9,455 nt of DNA from an uncultured bacterium (GTDB lineage Bacteria; Planctomycetota; Phycisphaerae; Phycisphaerales; SM1A02), in contig CAIOTP010000154.1 in assembly GCA_903861235.1 (NCBI GenBank), forward strand, positions 1-9,455. The letters are read 5' to 3'. A program made the position numbers and the translations under genes. Below, in pieces: positions 6,693 to 9,455 of this stretch (position 1 is the stretch's first letter; the number at the start of each line of letters is the position of its first letter). The notes under the pieces were generated by a model. That model was given only the letters and a program-made list of their open reading frames with translations. It did not search any database and had not been told where the DNA came from.

Positions 6693-7307
6693 ATGGCGAG
6701 CCGCGCCAAGCCCCACCACCGCTGCTGGTGGTGCGGCACGGACCCGCTCTACGTGGACTATCACGATCATGAGTGGGGCGTGCCGGTCCGTGACGACCAG
6801 GAACTCTTCGTGAAGCTGGTGCTCGACGGCTTTCAGGCAGGCCTCTCGTGGATCACCATCCTGCGGCGGCGTGCCGGCATCCTTGCCGCCTTCGAAGGAC
6901 TGGATCCCTGGCGTGTGGCCCGCTACGGCGCCAAGGACACCGCCCGCCTGCTCCGCGACGACCGAATCATCCGGAGCGGTGCCAAGGTGCGATCCGCCGT
7001 CGCCAACGCCAGAGCCTGGTGCGACCTGATGGATCACGGTGGCAAGCACGCGTTCCGTGACCTGGTCTGGGAACCCACCGGACACCGGGTGCTGGTGAAG
7101 CGGCTGCGGCGCCGCGGACAGGTCCCTGCACGCACCCCCGAGAGCGAGATGCTGGCGAGGCGCCTGCGTCAGTCGGGCTTCTCGTTCTGCGGCCCGGTGA
7201 TCTGCCACGCGTTCATGCAGGCCGTGGGCTGCGTGAACGAGCACCTGGTCGGCTGCTTCCGCCACACGGAGGTGACTCGGCTCGCCCGCACGCAGGGCCT
7301 GGCCTGA
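6693..7307 (+). CDS. tag: DNA-3-methyladenine glycosylase I (Tag family)
   Basis: This 204-residue helix-hairpin-helix glycosylase excises 3-methyladenine from alkylated DNA, the first step of base excision repair. The family opening DPLYVDYHDHEWGVPVRDD is present (17-35), as is FQAGLSWITIL (47-57), where W53 matches E. coli Trp46. All four ligands of the structural zinc are present: C11, H24, H184 and C188 (matching E. coli C4, H17, H175 and C179). The conserved GFSFCGPVICHAFMQAVG helix region is intact. An oddity is that the base-pocket residue corresponding to E. coli Glu38 is Asp45 (LDGFQ instead of LEGQQ). ATG 6693 lies 3 nt after the ABC-2 permease stop, so it is probably cotranscribed with that exporter. 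A single base separates its stop from that of the convergent MFS gene. Confidence 0.92.
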   Translation: MASRAKPHHRCWWCGTDPLYVDYHDHEWGVPVRDDQELFVKLVLDGFQAGLSWITILRRRAGILAAFEGLDPWRVARYGAKDTARLLRDDRIIRSGAKVRSAVANARAWCDLMDHGGKHAFRDLVWEPTGHRVLVKRLRRRGQVPARTPESEMLARRLRQSGFSFCGPVICHAFMQAVGCVNEHLVGCFRHTEVTRLARTQGLA

Positions 7308-7308
7308 G

Positions 7309-8592
7309 TCACTCGTCGGACTTCTCCTCCGCGGCGGAGTGCATGAGATCCGCAGGGGTCTCCACCAGCCGACCTAACCTTCGAAGCTCGGGCAGCCACC
7401 AGGCCACACCCACGGTGACGAGCAGCGTGCCCACACCGCCACTGACGACGCTCGTCACCGGTCCCAGCCATGTGGCCACCATGCCGCTCTCGAAGCCACC
7501 GAGCTCGTTGCTGCACTCGATGAACACGCTGTTCACGGCGGTGACACGGCCGCGAAGGTGGTCCGGCGTGCGGGCCTGAACCAGCACGTGCCGGATCACC
7601 ACGCTGACGTTGTCCACTGCGCCTCCCGCGGCGAGCGCCAGCACGCTCAGCCAGAGATTCCGGCTGAGGCCGAACACGATCATGCTGATCCCGAAACCCA
7701 CCACGCTCCACAGCAGCGCGGGCCCCGCACGCCGGAACTCCGGTCGCAGGGCCATGCCGCCCGCCATGAAGAGGGCTCCGGCGTAGGGTGCGGCCTTGAG
7801 CACCCCCAGACCGAACGCGTCGGTCTGCAGGATGTCCGTGGCGTAGATCGGCAGCAGCGCCGTGGCACCGCCGAAGAGCACGGCCAGCAGGTCGAGCGTG
7901 ATCGCACCCAGAATGGCACGATCCTTCCGGATGTGAGCGAAGCCCTCGAACATGCCTCCGGGGGTCCACGCCGGAGCCGCCGCCGCCGCACCCCGAGGAC
8001 GCAGGCCGGACGCGAGCATGGCGAACGCCATGCAACCGGCGGCGGCGACCGAGTACACGACCCACGCCTTGCCCGACATGGCGAGCACAAGACCGGCCGC
8101 AAGCGGTCCTCCGATGGCGCAGACCTGGAAGATCGCGCTGTTCCAGGTGACCGCGTTCTGGAAATGCGAGGGCTCCACCAGCGACGGAAGCAGGCTCTGT
8201 CGCGTGGGCATGTTGAATGCCCGGACGCAGCCCGCCAGGGCCAGGCCCACGTACATCACCCAGAGCGGGGCCTCGAACAGGCTCGCCAGCGCCATCAGCG
8301 TTCCCGTGGCGGTGAACCCCAGCTGCGTGACCGCCAGCAGCCGATGTCGCCGCACACGGTCCACCACCTGCCCAGCCGGAAGCGCCAGCACCACCACCGG
8401 CAGCGCGCGGGCCAGTCCCACCAGACCCAGATCCATCGGATTGTGCGATCGCTCCCACACATCCCAGAGCACGGCCGTGGCCAGCATCTGCATGCCGAAG
8501 CCGCCCAGCAGAACCCCGGCCGCGAACCGGCGATAGTTCGGCTGGCTCCAGGCGATGCACCAGTGCGATCCGCGGTCTGCCGCGGCGCTCAC
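7309..8592 (-). CDS. MFS transporter, EntS/MFS_3-type exporter
   Basis: This 427-residue major facilitator has about twelve hydrophobic segments and the length usual for drug or siderophore exporters. An MFS motif A relative, GQVVDRVRRHR (74-84), sits between helices 2 and 3. The N-terminal WSQPNYRRFAAGVLL, the CVRAFNMPTRQSLLPSLV region and the C-terminal-half RTPDHLRGRVTAVNSVF are typical of the MFS_3/enterobactin-exporter group. Substrate is unknown. The start is a GTG (8592), since the first in-frame ATG (Met34) would delete half of helix 1, and the site has only a weak ribosome binding sequence. It lies 25 nt after the stop of the sugar-nucleotide dehydrogenase gene on the same strand, so the two may be cotranscribed. 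The C-terminal tail (about 405-427) is charged and cytoplasmic. Its stop lies one base from that of tag, which leaves no room for a dedicated terminator. Confidence 0.9.
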   Translation of the reverse strand: MSAAADRGSHWCIAWSQPNYRRFAAGVLLGGFGMQMLATAVLWDVWERSHNPMDLGLVGLARALPVVVLALPAGQVVDRVRRHRLLAVTQLGFTATGTLMALASLFEAPLWVMYVGLALAGCVRAFNMPTRQSLLPSLVEPSHFQNAVTWNSAIFQVCAIGGPLAAGLVLAMSGKAWVVYSVAAAGCMAFAMLASGLRPRGAAAAAPAWTPGGMFEGFAHIRKDRAILGAITLDLLAVLFGGATALLPIYATDILQTDAFGLGVLKAAPYAGALFMAGGMALRPEFRRAGPALLWSVVGFGISMIVFGLSRNLWLSVLALAAGGAVDNVSVVIRHVLVQARTPDHLRGRVTAVNSVFIECSNELGGFESGMVATWLGPVTSVVSGGVGTLLVTVGVAWWLPELRRLGRLVETPADLMHSAAEEKSDE

Positions 8593-8617
8593 GAGACGGT
8601 CCGCGGCGAAGCGGGGC

Positions 8618-9455
8618 TCATGCCAGCTTCAGGCGGTCGCCCAGCTCCCCATGGAACTTCCGCATGGCATCCCGGGTGTCCACCACCAGCTTGGCATGCT
8701 TGGCCACCATGGACCAGTCCACGGCGGAGTGCGCCGTGGAGACGAGCACCAGGTCGTACTGCTTCAGCGTCTCGGGCGTGAGCGGCACCGACTTCATGTG
8801 CAGGTCGAACGAACGCCCGGCCTTGGTCTGGGCGCAGTGTGGGTCGCTGTAGTCCACCTTGGCGCCGCGGTCGAGCAGCAGATAGATGAGCTCGAAGCTG
8901 GGGCTCTCGCGCACATCGTCGATGTCGGCCTTGTAGGCCAGGCCCAGCACCAGCACCTTGCTGTCCTTCACGGGCTTGCCGTGGTTGTTCAGGTGCTCCG
9001 CCACACGGTCGACCACGTAGTGCGGCATGTTCGTGTTGATCTCGCCCGCAAGCTCGATGAAGCGGGTGAAGCGACCATGCTCACGAGCCTTCCAGGTCAG
9101 GTAGAAGGGGTCGATCGGGATGCAGTGTCCACCCAGACCGGGACCCGGGAAGAACGGCATGAAGCCACGGCTTGGTCGCCGCGGCACGGATGACTTCCCA
9201 GACGTCGATCTGCATCGGCTCCAGGATGGCCTTGAGCTCGTTCACCAGCGCGATGTTCACGGCGCGGAAGGTGTTCTCCAGGATCTTCGCGGCCTCGGCG
9301 ACCTCGGCGGTGGACACCGGCACCACCTCGGCGATGCCCTTGCGGTAGACCGCGCACGCCAGCTCGGTGCTGGCGGCGTCCAGGCCACCGCACAGCTTGG
9401 GGATGGTGCGCGTGTTGTGGCTCTTGCGACCCGGGTCCTCGCGCTCGGGGCTGAA
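8618..9455 (-). pseudogene. wbpA: WbpA-like UDP-N-acetylglucosamine 6-dehydrogenase, frameshifted and 5'-truncated by window edge
   Basis: Two frames together encode one protein of the UDP-glucose/UDP-HexNAc dehydrogenase family, which makes uronic-acid sugar nucleotides for surface polysaccharides. From 9455 to 9168 one frame gives FSPEREDPGR, the WbpA-type signature, then ENTFRAVNIALVNELKAI with the conserved catalytic Lys region, then DVWEVIRAAATKP. From 9166 the next frame continues GFMPFFPGPGLGGHCIPIDP, holding the catalytic Cys (codon 9124-9122), then the C-terminal UDP-binding domain (VLVLGLAYKADIDDVRESPS) to a stop at 8618. Relatives read TKP(F/Y)GFMPF, so two bases appear to be missing around 9167. 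About 279 residues are visible; the N-terminal NAD-binding Rossmann domain, roughly 150 residues, lies beyond the window. Both halves are otherwise well conserved, so an assembly or sequencing error is as likely as a recent real mutation. GTG codons at 9326 and 9187 are not believable starts. Confidence 0.85.

Noticed and set aside
5271..7265. Long minus-strand open frame opposite the ABC-2 ATPase end, permease and tag
   Set aside because: The translation is low-complexity (His, Gly, Gln, Arg) and shows no recognisable motif. The plus-strand genes explain the region fully.
7169..8560. Long minus-strand frame overlapping the MFS gene in another frame
   Set aside because: It is Gly/Arg/Ala-rich with no membrane segments or motifs. 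The real MFS gene has helices and motif A in its own frame.
1..9455. CRISPR arrays, tRNA or rRNA genes, transposases, phage genes, riboswitches
   Set aside because: I read both strands and saw no regularly spaced direct repeats, no recognisable tRNA or rRNA segments, and no mobile-element or phage proteins.

Overview
The window is GC-rich bacterial chromosome, densely packed and largely ordinary in content. It holds ten protein-coding genes (one frameshifted and cut by the window edge), one clear hairpin terminator and one inverted-repeat element. The very high GC at third positions and the mix of a DevBCA-type exporter with a eukaryotic-like phosphoserine phosphatase would fit a planctomycete-like (Phycisphaerae-type) or other high-GC environmental bacterium. 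No rRNA or other taxonomic marker is present, so this placement is weak.

Layout, left to right. (1) 1-1376, plus strand: a small two-helix membrane protein with its own hairpin terminator, then a DUF486 membrane protein translationally coupled (ATGA overlap) to a phosphoserine-phosphatase-like HAD enzyme. (2) 1377-1590: a gene-free gap between convergent genes, holding a 12-bp palindrome and an imperfect 19-bp inverted repeat around 108 bp of folded-looking sequence. (3) 4520-1591, minus strand: a three-gene operon, FtsX/DevC-type permease, then MacB/DevA-type ATPase, then HlyD/DevB-type adaptor. Together they should form a tripartite efflux or secretion pump of unknown cargo. (4) 4576-7307, plus strand, divergent from the pump: a DrrA-like ABC-2 ATPase, its permease, and a Tag-type 3-methyladenine DNA glycosylase 3 bp downstream. 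(5) 8592-7309, minus strand: an MFS exporter of the EntS/MFS_3 type, convergent with the glycosylase gene with a single base between them. (6) 9455-8618, minus strand: the C-terminal two thirds of a WbpA-like UDP-N-acetylglucosamine 6-dehydrogenase, interrupted by a frameshift at about 9167.

Three export systems (DevBCA-type, ABC-2 and MFS) lie within 7 kb, one apparently sharing an operon with an alkylation-repair glycosylase. That suggests an export and self-protection theme, but this is inference. I did not find a convincing new multi-gene system. The most useful points are the WbpA frameshift, the Lys-to-Met change at motif III of the phosphatase, the Glu-to-Asp change in the Tag base pocket, the exporter-glycosylase linkage and the unexplained inverted-repeat element.
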